A DNA stretch of 64,000 nucleotides from Phoronis australis (taxonomy: Eukaryota > Phoronida > Phoronidae). Position numbers and translations under genes: made by a program. The notes under the pieces were generated by a model. The model had not been told where the DNA came from and did no database searches. It worked only from the letters and a program-made list of their open reading frames with translations. Shown piece after piece: positions 53,964 to 64,000 of the stretch. The first letter of the stretch is position 1. The number at the start of each line of letters is the position of its first letter. The stretch is taken from NCBI GenBank assembly GCA_002633005.1, contig NMRA01000342.1:416301-480300 (forward strand). The letters are read 5' to 3'.

Positions 53964-56900
53964 CTTGGAAAGAAAGATCAAAAGACATTTCATTTACTCC
54001 ACAATAAAAGTTTTGCATTTAATTGAATTAATTAACTTTCGAGTCAGAAAACAGGAGAGACATGTACACGTTATTTATTAATCCTTACTGGGAATGTCCG
54101 TTACAGTATGAACGATTGTTACCTGGCAAATTTTGACACAGTCCGCCATTTTGGCAAGGCTTTTTGCGACACTCATCGGCATCTTTTTCGCAATTTTGAC
54201 CGAACCATCCGTGAACACAGGCGCAGCTGTACGAGCCTCCATTGTTCCTGCAGGTTCCACCATTCTGACATGGCTGCCTAGTGCGGCATTCATTTATATG
54301 CTCATTACACAGACGCCCTGTCCATCCGCGCGCGCAAATGCATTGGTACCCGCCATCATGATTGAAGCATTTCCCGCCATTTTGGCATGGTTTTCCCACT
54401 TTGCATTCATCAATGTCGGTTGCACAATCTTTTCCAGTCCAGCCACTCGTACATTTACACGTGTACGAAAACTTTGTTGGAGTACACGCGCCCCCATTTT
54501 TGCATGGCGAACCCCAACATCCTGGCATTCTATTTCCACATCGTTCCCCTGAAATTTGTAGAAACACATTTAAGACGTAAGGCGTTCACTGCAGTGTTTC
54601 AACATGTTTATAATGTTTTCAGCTATGGTGTGTGGCGGATTAACTCAGAAGACGAGTGATCTGACCATAGTCTAGATGAATAAGACTATTGCGTTATGAA
54701 AAGTGGCTCTTCATCGAGAGTTTTAGGACGTTGCAAAAGTCAATATCGTATGATTACTACATTTTAGGCTGAAGCGTTCGTGGTCACTGGGGTCACGTAA
54801 TAAATTGCATAACTATTTCCCAATTAAATATTATAAAAACAGTTTATATTTATATGTACGTAAAAATTGAATCCAATTTCAGTTTTGGAATTTCCTTGTA
54901 CGACGTGATGGATGTTTAGCACGTGCTAAACTGGCTACGTGCCGATGGTTCTGTCCCAAAAAATGTGACATTTCTCTTATAAAGCAATTAAGTTTTGAAA
55001 ATTGTTAGGTGAAGAGAAACAAACAAAGTGAAACTGCACTGTATTGATGACAAAGAAGTTGTCAACCGATCAAAGATCACAAAAGGTTCCGAAACTCAGA
55101 CTCTAAAAGCGTTTGCACGATTAATAAATTGTGGTAAAAGCGATTTTTAATTTAGTAGAAATACACGCGATTATAGATTGTAAAGAGGATCTTGTATTCC
55201 GATCTCTACTCGGAAGAAGAGGCATAAAGTAGACGTCGCCTTAGAGAACAAGATTGTGACAAAAGGCCACGGGGCATATTTAATCAAAAGAAAAATCTCT
55301 TTGTTCAAACTTGTGCAACAAATTTGCTAACCCTGCACATCAGTCGTGGAATAGAACATACGTAAAAGCAGTAAAGTTAGATGACTGCAAATGATACTTC
55401 CATAACTTGCATGACTTCACAGCAAACACGCACAGTCTCTGTTATTCTTCAACGAAAGATAATTCACTAGCAACACGTGGTGGTGAAATTTGGAAGTAAT
55501 ACTCAAAACATCAATATACTGTTATTGAAGTTGTGACAAAAAACGCATTACCAATCTAACTATGTTGACAATAATGTTACGACGCATTGACAAATCTTTC
55601 ACATGTGTTATAAGGAAGCAGTTGTTGTTTTAGACAAAATACATAAAACAAATGATAGTGATTGAGATTCACAATTTAGCTACCTAAGACTCACATCACG
55701 TCAAACCAGCATCTATGTCACTTGGTCCATGAGCATTTTTAATTCAACAAATTTAAAGCCTAAATTTTCAAACAACAAGTCTTACCCCCTTTCCAAATTA
55801 GACAGGTGCTGACACTTGCTGTGGTCCTGGATATCCAAAAAAGTTCTAAAGTGTTTTGATATATTCAAATGTTGATTTGACTTTGTTTAAAAATAAAATA
55901 TAGATTTTTAAAAATTAATTTTAGTCAGTAGTCCGCAACAACAACTTAACATGGAGGCAGACATCTTGTACGAGTTCTGCGCATAAAGTTGAATTACAGA
56001 GAAGAGTTTATACGTGTAGCACATGTCAAATTTAAAAACGCAGTATAAAAATATATTGCTTACACTTTTCAAATATCAAACGTTTGAGAATATATCAAGA
56101 AATTGAAGTTTTCCTACATTCGGTATGGTCAAAAGATAAGAAACTGGAATAACGGTCCATGGATTATAAGTAGTTGGATAACTGGTTACAAGCTGATAGC
56201 AACATACTATCGATATGCACTTCAAAAGCAGAGACAGTCGAAGATTCATTACGTTATGGTAGTTCAGTCGTGAGAATGGTATGACAGCTCGGTACCGTAA
56301 CCCCTGCTTCGGGACGCTACTTAATTTGGAATACATGCCACAGCGTTCTGGCTCTAGCGATAAGTTTTTACTTAAGGTTATCTAGGACCTTCATAAACGA
56401 CCTCAACTCTAACTCAAATATCGAAGAAAATGCTTTGTCAACCATTGAAATTATATGTTTTCTGAAAGGAGATTGATTGGGGATTTTAAAAATATGTTTC
56501 TTACTACTGTTTCTTGATTATTGTCACGTGATCATGTTTTAGGTCGAATTTTCATTTGCAAGAAAGGTACATTGATAGCAATTCTATTCAAATCTTTTTT
56601 TATAAAAATTACGTTATGTCTCAAAACGCTGTTAGGATTTTGTATTGCATAAAATGGTTAGCGATATACTAAGCATTTAAAAGCAAAACAAAATCCTAAC
56701 AGCGTTTTTGAGCCATAACGTAAAGTTTTCATTTAAAAAAGGTTTTAGAAAAATCGGCTGGGGTGTTTTTGCTATGAAATTACGTTTCTTGCACATGAAA
56801 AGACACAGTAGTTAGAAGCATATTTCTAGAATCCTCGATTTTGATTTTTCTCCTTTCAGAAAATATATACTTTTAATACTTGACAGAGCATAGTTTTTTC

Positions 56901-59900
56901 CATATTTGACTTAGAGTTGAGGTCGTTCATTGAGGTCCTAGGTAGCCTTAAGGTTATACGGGACCTTTTAGACGAGTGTGAACATTCAGTTATAAAACCC
57001 GGAAACTCAATTTAGCTCAAAAAGTTTATATTTTCTGAAAGCAGACTTTGATTTTTGACTTTATGCCAATCTACCGATGATGGGGTCACGCGACCATTTC
57101 TTTTAAACAAGCTTAGCCAAAGCGTAAGGGTACAGTGATATTTATAGCTTCCTCACGTTTCGTCTCGTTTTCATTTTGAGCAACTTTATTTTTTTTAAAA
57201 CGGTACGTAAAACATAGTATTTGAAAGTTTCAGTTAAATCAGATCTGCTATGTCTGAGATGTAATGTGACGAAGTTAACCAAATTTGAAAATTTTCTGTG
57301 GTCCTACATAGCATAAAACTAAGTTAAAATGACTGAAATTATACCTTCCCAACCATGACTACAACGACAGTGGTACGACCCCACTGTGTTATTACAATGA
57401 CCGCCATTAAGACACCACCCAGTAGTGCTGCACTCATTTACGTCTTCCGTGCACTTTGAGCCTTTCCATTCTGCTGGGCATGCGCACGAGTATGCTAAAG
57501 CCTGCTTATTTGTACATGTGCCGTTGTTTTCGCACGGATTGGAGTCGCAACCTGGAATCAGAGATAGATCTTAACAGTAGACAGTTCGTTCATCAACTGA
57601 ACAAGATTTCAACTTAAGTCCCTACTTGAACACCAAATGTAAGGATATTTTCTTGTCACTGTAATTAGATGTTCACACGCAATTATTCATGTGCGCCATG
57701 GAATTGGAAAGAACGTGTTGCTTATATGATGAGAAAAAATTTTTGTTCTTGCAGAGTACTGAAACTTCTCGAGCAATGTTTGAGTAATGAATGCTTTGAG
57801 ACCAATTGCATAACAGTAGGTGGACTTAAATAGGACTGAAACACGAAAACAGACAAAATTGCATTACACAAAGTGGTTCTCTGCTACAGAAACAAAAATC
57901 AACCTGTTCACCAGGTATTTTTACGGTTTGTTCGTAAAACTTTTGAATATCTACTGACGTCAAAGCTTTTTTCTTCAAATTTCAATTTTCAAGAAGAACA
58001 TCCTCTCAACTGCTCGACACCTCCGCGATTTTTCTCCCTCAAGGCATGGCACGTCTACTTGTTTGGGACGGCAAGACATAGACGTAGCACATTTTCCTCA
58101 TACAGAAAATATGACCTTTGACCACAGCGACTTTAAGCAGCACACAGTCAGATTAAGAGGCTTTTGAAGTCCTATCTATTTAAAATGTGTTATAAAGTTA
58201 TCTCAGTATTCAAATATATATTTAAAACGCACTTAGAATTCTTTTTGGAAAATTGTTTGCTTCACTGGGTTGCCTCACACTGTGTCGTCGACCTCAGTTT
58301 CGGAGTGTGATCACACATATCCATCTTGTTAGTCAGCAGTTTTTCGAATGAGCATGAGCGCATGCGCACATTTATATGTGGGTGGGAGATTAGAAACTGT
58401 GTGTTGACTACAGAGTTTTTTCTTTGCGCGTTTCTTAAAAATCGTGAATTTTATGATTTTTCCTGTAAATTCGCTCACAGGAGAAATCGACTAGCTCTGT
58501 AGTAGACGTTGCGAGAAGGTACTTTGGTCGGGAATTGTTTAATATAAATTTTGACAAGATTTCGCGTTCCAGGTCTCTTTAATCAATATTTGTAACGTAA
58601 GGCAGGTTTGTACCCGTTTGAATTATTCTTTTATTCTTATTTCACCTATCTCATGAGTTAAATGTCCTACTTTTGAAAGAACGCTCAGCTGCCTTAATGT
58701 TAGCAACCTACCACAACCAATTGTTATCTGATCCAGCATATAGTAACGAACTTTGGGCCTTGGTACATTTCTTGCTGAAAAAATTATCTGAAATAAAAAG
58801 TTACATGTTTGAAGAGCAATCAGAGGCGGAAACCCCATATTGGCATATGGACAATGCCCGGTGCATCTCCCACCCTTTGTCTTTCAGTTGTGGGAAATCG
58901 TGAGAATTCAGTTTGCTAGGTAACCAACACGGATTTGGACTCAGGAACACAAAAACTCGTCTGTGTGGATAAATTTCATGTACATACAAGATGAGGTGAA
59001 TTCCACAAAAGTTAGGCCACGACTTGTCAAAAGAGTGAACTTTGCATGGACTGCGCATGCTCTCATTCTGCCATGCTCTGTTCAAATACTTTCAAAACTC
59101 GTTTTGTGTTGCACTATAGAATGTGTCTTGCCACATTTCACGCGTCACGTGACTAAGTTATAGTTCGTGAGGAGATGACGAAATTACTCTGGTACACTGG
59201 GAGTACTTACATACACGAAGATGTCGTATACAGGTTGTGAAATTGTTCTGCCGACGCTACTAGTGTACCTGTATTGCGTTTTGATACACGTTTATTTTTG
59301 AAATTTCGTATGACGAAGGAAATACGAACGTTGTCGCATTACCACAGTGATTTACTTTAGAAAGTTCCTGGGCAGTAAAAAAATTAATGTGCAAATTTCG
59401 TTTGATGCGCAATATTACCAAGCGCTTTATTAGATGAAGGCTGTACTTATGGAAGCAGAATTCCGGTCTTTAATGATAAGTGTGAGACGAGCAAGCTCGT
59501 GCATCGAATATAGTTTAAAATGTAGTCTAAGAAGAAACAAAGGAATTGACTATGTTTGAAAATGTGCAAGTAAAACTCATTCTGCCCCCCGTTGACAGGT
59601 GTGCTGGGCTGGACTACAGAAAGCATAAATCAAAATGATGACCGAGTGGTGCTGAAGAATAATTCAAAGCATGGAATTAAGGCTTTACTTATCTACGCAG
59701 TTGAATAGAGTTGATAGTCTAAACTCAATAAACTGAGAGCAAAGACTGGCAATAGAAAGACACAATTAATAAAAGTACTCACTCGAAATTTCTTGTCCTT
59801 TGTACGGGATTTCAATCCTTGCTCGTATACACTCCATGTTTTGGAGCCCGACTTTGTCTCGAAGATGAGAGCAGATGTACTTTTATATTTCACCTCTACT

Positions 59901-60045
59901 TTAAGGTGCATGTTTTTGCCACCAGGGGTATAGTACAAAAATCGCAATCCACAAAATCCATTGGAATTACTCTCAAACCACGGTGATGACAGTGTCGTGT
60001 AATCTAGCCCTCCATCAGGTTTGGTCCTTACATACACAATTTTAC
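51004..60045 (-). CDS. MAM - 20 EGF-like - Ser/Thr-rich stalk - TM receptor with NPVY tail (5' end missing)
   Basis: Joined minus-strand exons: 60045-59783, 58787-58712, 57551-57345, 54548-54123, 53963-51004. Phases agree at all junctions; 1309 residues plus stop are visible. Order: the C-terminal two thirds of a MAM domain (exons 1-2), about 20 EGF-like repeats of which most carry the calcium-binding D-I/V-N/D-E-C start, a 371-residue Ser/Thr-rich stalk, one hydrophobic helix (FIAGVSAGAAVIMFAAVLVV then VLV), an RRSR stop-transfer and a 37-residue tail ending NNPVYDEFSKV. The NPVY motif matches the NPxY class bound by PTB-domain adaptors and used in endocytosis. A type I cell-surface adhesion or signalling receptor is inferred. 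It resembles Notch/fibropellin-style EGF arrays but has no LNR, ankyrin or kinase part, so no named orthologue is claimed. The signal peptide and the MAM start were not found. Confidence 0.9.
54123..54548 (-). CDS. MAM/EGF gene exon: EGF repeats (3 whole, 2 split)
   Basis: 426 nt, phase 1 in and out, acceptor CAAATTTCAG, donor GTAACA. Begins GERC, the end of the repeat started at 57.4 kb, and ends CQNGGLCQNLPG, the start of the repeat completed in the last exon. Confidence 0.92.
54549..56372. other. Intron of the MAM/EGF gene, no recognised feature
   Basis: AT-rich; only short ORFs. The foldback element begins at 56373. Confidence 0.5.
56373..56950. mobile_element. 578-bp foldback (hairpin) element
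   Basis: Arms of about 250 bases: TAAGGTTATCTAGGACCT at the left tip, its inverse with minor changes at the right tip, AAAACGCTGTTAGGATTTTG and its inverse near the centre, and a loop of about 50 bases. No coding. Confidence 0.88.
56947..57318. mobile_element. MITE-like element abutting the foldback, related ends
   Basis: Starts CTTAAGGTTATACGGGACCT and ends GTGGTCCTACATAGC, i.e. degenerate inverted forms of the AAGGTTATGTAGGACC terminus. It shares its left tip with the right tip of 56373-56950. Confidence 0.55.
57345..57551 (-). CDS. MAM/EGF gene exon: first EGF repeats
   Basis: 207 nt, acceptor CTGATTCCAG, donor GTATAA, phase 1 in and out. One whole EGF (CDSNPCENNGTC to CPAEWKGSKC) and most of the next (DVNECSTTGWC to HGWEG). 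Its first Cys follows the end of the MAM domain directly. Confidence 0.9.
58712..58787 (-). CDS. MAM/EGF gene exon: MAM domain end
   Basis: 76 nt, acceptor TTTTTATTTCAG, phase 0 in, phase 1 out, donor GTAGGT. Reads IIFSARNVPRP then YYMLDQITIGCG, the F-x(8-15)-I/M-L/A-D-x-I...C closure of MAM domains. An inner AG (TTTTTTCAG) would break phase with the previous exon. Confidence 0.82.
59783..60045 (-). CDS. MAM/EGF gene exon: MAM domain central part
   Basis: 263 nt, acceptor CATGAACTTCAG, donor GTGAGT, phase 1 in, phase 0 out. Reads TTLSSPWFES, FCGLRFLYYTPGGKNMHLKV and KTWSVYEQGL, matching the SP...C-L-x-F-x-Y...L-x-V...W pattern of MAM domains. Confidence 0.82.
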
Positions 60046-61414
60046 CTGAAGTTCATGAAAATTGATTTACAACGTGACTAGTATTGGCAAAGCAATGCAA
60101 TTTAAAGGTATACACTCGAACTTTCTAAGGCCTCCTGCTCATTCCATCTTAACAGCTGTGTGCAAACACAGGACTCAAAACAGACTAGGACGGGCAATCA
60201 CATTTGTAGATACATGTATGCCTCTATGACCCAAGAGTCGATGTCAGAGTACGGCTTACAGTACTAGAACACACAATGGCTCAAATAACTTCGTTAAGTT
60301 AGTTGTTTGCCATTAATGTCTTCGGAAAAGTGAACAATATCTAATCATCGGTAATTTCCAGTCTAGTACTCTATGCAATTTCCCGGGGTCGGCTCAATAG
60401 TCCAAAGGCTGGAAGGGTTGTTTGTCAGAAGGGCCGATAGCCCGGAGGTCCGATAGCCCGACGTGGTTTTGAAACTCGTATTTATAAAAAAGCATTGAAA
60501 AGAACAATCCGAGGAAATATGAAGTGTTAAAACGCTCCCAGAATGTGTGGAAACGCACCACTTCATGCTCAGAACTTTTTGTGAGCGGGAGCAGACAGCA
60601 CTTCCTGACCTTTGATACAGCCGGCGATATCCACTGATATTTTTCTGGGTCCTGCGTTTGATAAAAGTGGTACTGCTGCGGTGGTGGCGGAATGACAAAA
60701 CCTATTTTCACAGTTTTCAGCGAGCAATTATGGTCACACATTTATAGTAGGTATAGCGCAATTAAAGGTGACGTTTCCATTGTTGTAAACTTCCATGGAC
60801 TACAAGTAAGTCAGCCCTTCGTAAAGGTTTTTACTCGTAATATGAACTGAAAAAACAATGTTTTAACGGACATTCTCCGCGAGAAAATAATTATTCATAA
60901 ATTATCAGTAGTGCAGAGTCGCAATTTCAGGCCTCGTGAGGAGAATTTCACGTGATTTTCAATATTTTTGAGAGGAGAATGTCCCCGATATTCGGCCCCA
61001 AAATCGAGGTATTGGGGGCTTTATCCTTTTTGGAAGGAAATGTATCATGTGTCAACCCATAGCCATGAAAACACAGCCTGGTTGGCCGAAGATTCACCGG
61101 TCGTTGCCACGATGCTCGGCAACCGAGATGCGACAAAATGTGATCAAACTTTCTTAAACAATTTTACCCAAAATATTTTCCTTCGTCGAAGCGTTTGGCT
61201 ACGACCCAACGCTTCCGAATCTCAGCATTTTAGGGATTGTGAAAAAGACAGTTGAATGGCTGTATTTTTTCTATCGCCGTTCGAGCAACGCGGAACACAA
61301 CTGATCAGAAACTATCTTAGTGAGCCTCGTTTTGGAGCGCGCTTCTTGCATGCGTGAATTAGGTGTACATGTATATTGGCTTCGAAAACTTTTTGGCTCT
61401 CATTTACTACTCAG
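60046..61414. other. Intron or 5' flank of the MAM/EGF gene
   Basis: The missing MAM start (a C-x-F-E segment) was looked for on the minus strand and not found. CCGATAGCCCGG-type short direct repeats lie at about 60430-60465. A Pro-rich minus-strand ORF near 60.65 kb has no supporting splice signals. Confidence 0.4.
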
Positions 61415-61551
61415 GTCCGGAGCCAGCATTGCCCAGGGAGTGGTTCGAATTTCTGGAACATTGGACCTTTGATATTTTGCAAAAGTCGACCCACCAAACT
61501 TTCAAATCAGACGTGCTTAAATACATATTCAGACGGAATTGTTTAGACTGA
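61415..61551 (+). CDS. Possible terminal exon of an unrecognised plus-strand gene
   Basis: TCATTTACTACTCAG precedes an open frame, phase 1 in, ending in TGA; 45 residues with protein-like composition (GPEPALPREWFEFLEHW, then FKSDVLKYIFRRNC). No domain recognised. It could also be a retroelement fragment. Confidence 0.3.
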
Positions 61552-61856
61552 GAATGACTTGAAATTTTTATCTGGTTGTATTTTGCATGTTACTTACATC
61601 GCTGGAAATGGGCACAGCAGACTTTTGTGAACGTCCACTACTTCGAAGGTTCACTATTCCGAAAGTATCTAAATTTTCTAACCCAGGTTTATTTTTTATA
61701 CTTTTGTATGTAAAAGTAAACGGTACTTCGGTTGTTAGATGCTCGGAGTGGTGTACCTATACCGAAAACAACGTCCGCGTACTATTGATTTCATGCGCAT
61801 AAGAAATTGCCTGCATGTCTTACGAATACGGAAAACTAAGAATGTTCTTGCATTTT

Positions 61857-62501
61857 TAAAAGGATACCAAATCCAAGTTTGGCCTATTGACGGATACTAA
61901 AAATGACTTTCCCATCCAGTTCTCTAAAACAAAATGATACTCTGTAACCACTGACAACCCTCAAAAGTTTGCTGAAAATTTTGAACACTGTCAAAGTTTG
62001 CTAAACGAGCAAGCGTAACCTACGTTTTTTGCGAAGTACAAGACAACAGTCACGTGGGAAAGGCCCACCGAACAAGGACCGTATTGTCCAAACCATGACA
62101 AGGGGTGTATGAACTTTCACGTGATTCCTTCCTTAAAAAAGATTCTAAACCACATTTTGATGATTTCAGCGAATCCTCGTTCTCTCACTTGTTGTTGCAT
62201 CATTGGCGTCAGTCTTGAAAGATAAAGCAGGAATCAACTAAGAATTCGTACACACTTTCTCATGAATTGAGACATTATAGTCTTTGGTGGGTGGTCTTTT
62301 CCCACAGATGCCGTGTAACTCGCTAAAAGCGTAGGTCACGCTTGCGTCTTTATCAGAATTTTTAAGGAGTTTTCTAATTTTCCTCAAAACTTTAGAGGGT
62401 TTTCGAGCTGTTACAGAGCATTATTTGGTTTCAGAGAACTGGATGGGAAAGTCGTTTTTAGTATCTATTAATTGGATAAAATCGGGTTTGGTATACTTTT
62501 A
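61857..62501. mobile_element. 645-bp foldback element
   Basis: Outer tips TTAAAAGGATACCAAATCC and its near inverse; ACTTTCCCATCCAGTTCTCT and its exact inverse further in; GCAAGCGTAACCTACG and inverse deeper still. Arms of about 170 bases, unique centre. No coding. Confidence 0.85.
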
Positions 62502-62759
62502 ACTTGAAAGATTGACACCAGAGATACATCAACAGGTGACAGAACGAGGATTGGAGGAAATCATCACAGGGTTTACTATCCTTTAAAAGAATACGAAGTA
62601 CATAGGGATATTGATGAATTATTACCTCACTCTATGGAACTGGTGGAAACTAAATGTACTTAGAAGGCTACCCTGTCCCTGCCAGACTTCACAAAGTCAA
62701 AAGCTATGCAATAGTTACTAAATGGAAAAAAAAATATTTCATTCATGTCAGTTGCGACT

Positions 62760-62850
62760 CATTAGCAGACAATCCGAGTAATGAATTGTCGGAGTAATGA
62801 AACGTCAGAGTAGTGGACTTTGCGAAAAGAGAACCTTCGGAATAGTGACA
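62760..62850. repeat. Degenerate 16-bp minisatellite
   Basis: About six consecutive units with a 16-base period, e.g. CGGAGTAATGAAACGT and CGGAATAGTGACACGT. Two units of the same family occur inverted at about 61632-61665. Confidence 0.7.
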
Positions 62851-63502
62851 CGTACCCTTGGAAATCTTTTGCATCAAGTTTGTTGTTCGTATGAAGTCTG
62901 TGAGGCTGTGCACCATTGTCACAGATGTACAAGGGAACACTTTCTTCTTTGACCAAAGATTCACTAGGTCTAGACCTGCTTTTCCCTAATACTGTGAACA
63001 AGCTCGTTTTCTCAGTGCAAGAACATACGGTAGCAAGTGTCTGGTTTTTGTTTGAGCAACGACTGAAGACTGCCTTTAATGAAATTACCGTCGGCGTGTA
63101 CTGCGGGATTTAAAAGAATGAAAACGCACACACGTGTACACGCGCATGTATTTCAATCCACCAATCCACCATGAAAGTGGACACTGGATGAACAACAATC
63201 ATTTGACGATCACCATCAATTAGAAATTTGAAATGCCTTCACCTTACCCTACTATACTACGTGTATCAAGTACACCAAAATAGCAAATAAAAATCATATT
63301 TTCTGGTGTTTTGTTTCTTGGTCGATTTTAAAACATTCACTGCACGCTACTTTTTGAGAGCTATTTCACTATTTTAAAACTTAACCAGTTATAGACAGTT
63401 ACTTCTAGACTCCCTTGTTATCCTATAATGTATCGTTGGCCAAAAGCGAATTCATCCAACTTAGTTATAATTATAGTTAGTACTACCAGTAGCTGCAACA
63501 AT

Positions 63503-63503
63503 T

Positions 63504-63546
<43 letters not shown>
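63503..63546. repeat. (GTT)n microsatellite
   Basis: About 14 uninterrupted GTT units. Confidence 0.97.
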
Positions 63547-63574
63547 CCATCTATACCCTATCTCTAACGGATAG

Positions 63575-63748
63575 CTGGGGCTGGACCTTTTCCGCACCCC
63601 CGAACCCCCCGCCCCTGCATGGCTACAGGCCTGCTACCGTAGCAAGCGGGAAAAGCCCACAGCAATGTCGGCCATGATGAAAGTCAACAGCAAATTCCAC
63701 GTCATGTACGGGACCGGGGAGCGGGACAATGTCAACGAGCCAATCCAG
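63575..63748 (+). other. GC-rich coding-like stretch before a donor site, unrecognised
   Basis: 58 open codons in markedly GC-richer sequence than the surroundings, ending at a GTATGC donor-like site; includes PAWLQACYRSKREKPTAMSA and KFHVMYGTGERDNVNEPIQ. An antisense frame is partly open too. Could be an exon of a neighbouring gene or a repeat. Not identified. Confidence 0.25.
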
Positions 63749-64000
63749 GTATGCAGCAAGGACATCTGTTGTCGAAAATCATGATTCTATTTTTGGAATG
63801 CAGGGATTCCCAGACACTCTTCTACAAAGAAGATACGAAAGACAAAAGCGCGCGGCTACCAAAATTCGATCAGCTAGACATAAAGACTTATTTGTGCAAT
63901 GGATTGTGGAGATGAAACTGCAGAAAAAGAATTTTTTAATGTTTATTATGAAATTGTCACAGAAAGTGCCAACAGGCTTATATATAAAGAAATATAAAAA
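63749..64000. other. Window end, no supported feature
   Basis: AT-rich after the GC-rich stretch; no splice-bounded frame seen. Confidence 0.5.

Noticed and set aside
60600-60720. Minus-strand Pro-rich ORF (PPPPQQYHFYQTQDPEKYQW) as an upstream exon of the MAM/EGF gene
   Set aside because: It does not resemble the start of a MAM domain and no acceptor/donor pair of the right phase was found.
62860-62935. Minus-strand segment with CDNGAQPHRLH as a MAM/EGF upstream exon
   Set aside because: No MAM markers (C-x-F-E, W, D-H-T) and poor splice signals.

Overview
This is a eukaryotic, metazoan window. Genes are split into small exons with GT/AG junctions, introns run from about 0.1 to 6 kb, and the non-coding sequence is full of decayed transposons, foldback elements and CA/GT microsatellites. 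The domain vocabulary (single-domain LamG units, discoidin, PAN, MAM, long EGF arrays, a 10-cysteine Ly6/uPAR domain) suits a non-bilaterian or marine invertebrate. An anthozoan cnidarian such as a coral or sea anemone is my best guess. That is inference from protein style, not a database result.

Layout. (1) 1.3-9.0 kb, plus strand: the 3' part of a gene for a GPI-anchored Ly6/uPAR protein whose Pro/Thr-rich stalk is built from three mini-exons; the signal-peptide exon lies left of the window or was not seen. (2) 9-19.5 kb: a repeat graveyard with a shattered Ty3/gypsy element, several MITE-like elements, a 114-base assembly gap and a decayed copy of one LamG exon. (3) 19.6-48.1 kb, minus strand: a gene I could assemble end to end, 13 exons with every reading phase compatible, 3477 coding bases, 1158 residues: signal peptide, LamG1, LamG2, LamG3, discoidin (F5/8 type C), LamG4, PAN. 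It has no membrane segment. (4) 48.1-51.0 kb: a short repeat-filled intergenic spacer. (5) 51.0-60.0 kb, minus strand: the 3' five exons of a type I membrane protein: MAM, about 20 EGF-like repeats, a 371-residue Ser/Thr-rich stalk, one transmembrane helix and a 37-residue tail with an NPVY motif. Its 5' end was not found and probably lies right of the window. (6) 60-64 kb: flank or intron with a foldback element, a 16-base minisatellite and two weak coding-like stretches on the plus strand.

All three main genes encode extracellular or surface adhesive proteins, and nearly all module borders are phase-1 introns, the signature of exon shuffling. The secreted LamG/discoidin/PAN protein and the MAM/EGF receptor are head-to-tail neighbours on the same strand. 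A matrix-ligand and receptor relationship is possible but not shown by the sequence.

Most unusual non-genic signals: a cluster of three heat-shock-element-like arrays inside a LamG-gene intron, a 440-base hairpin made of about 21-base subrepeats with a 7-base target duplication, and a three-level nested insertion at 45.1-46.5 kb.
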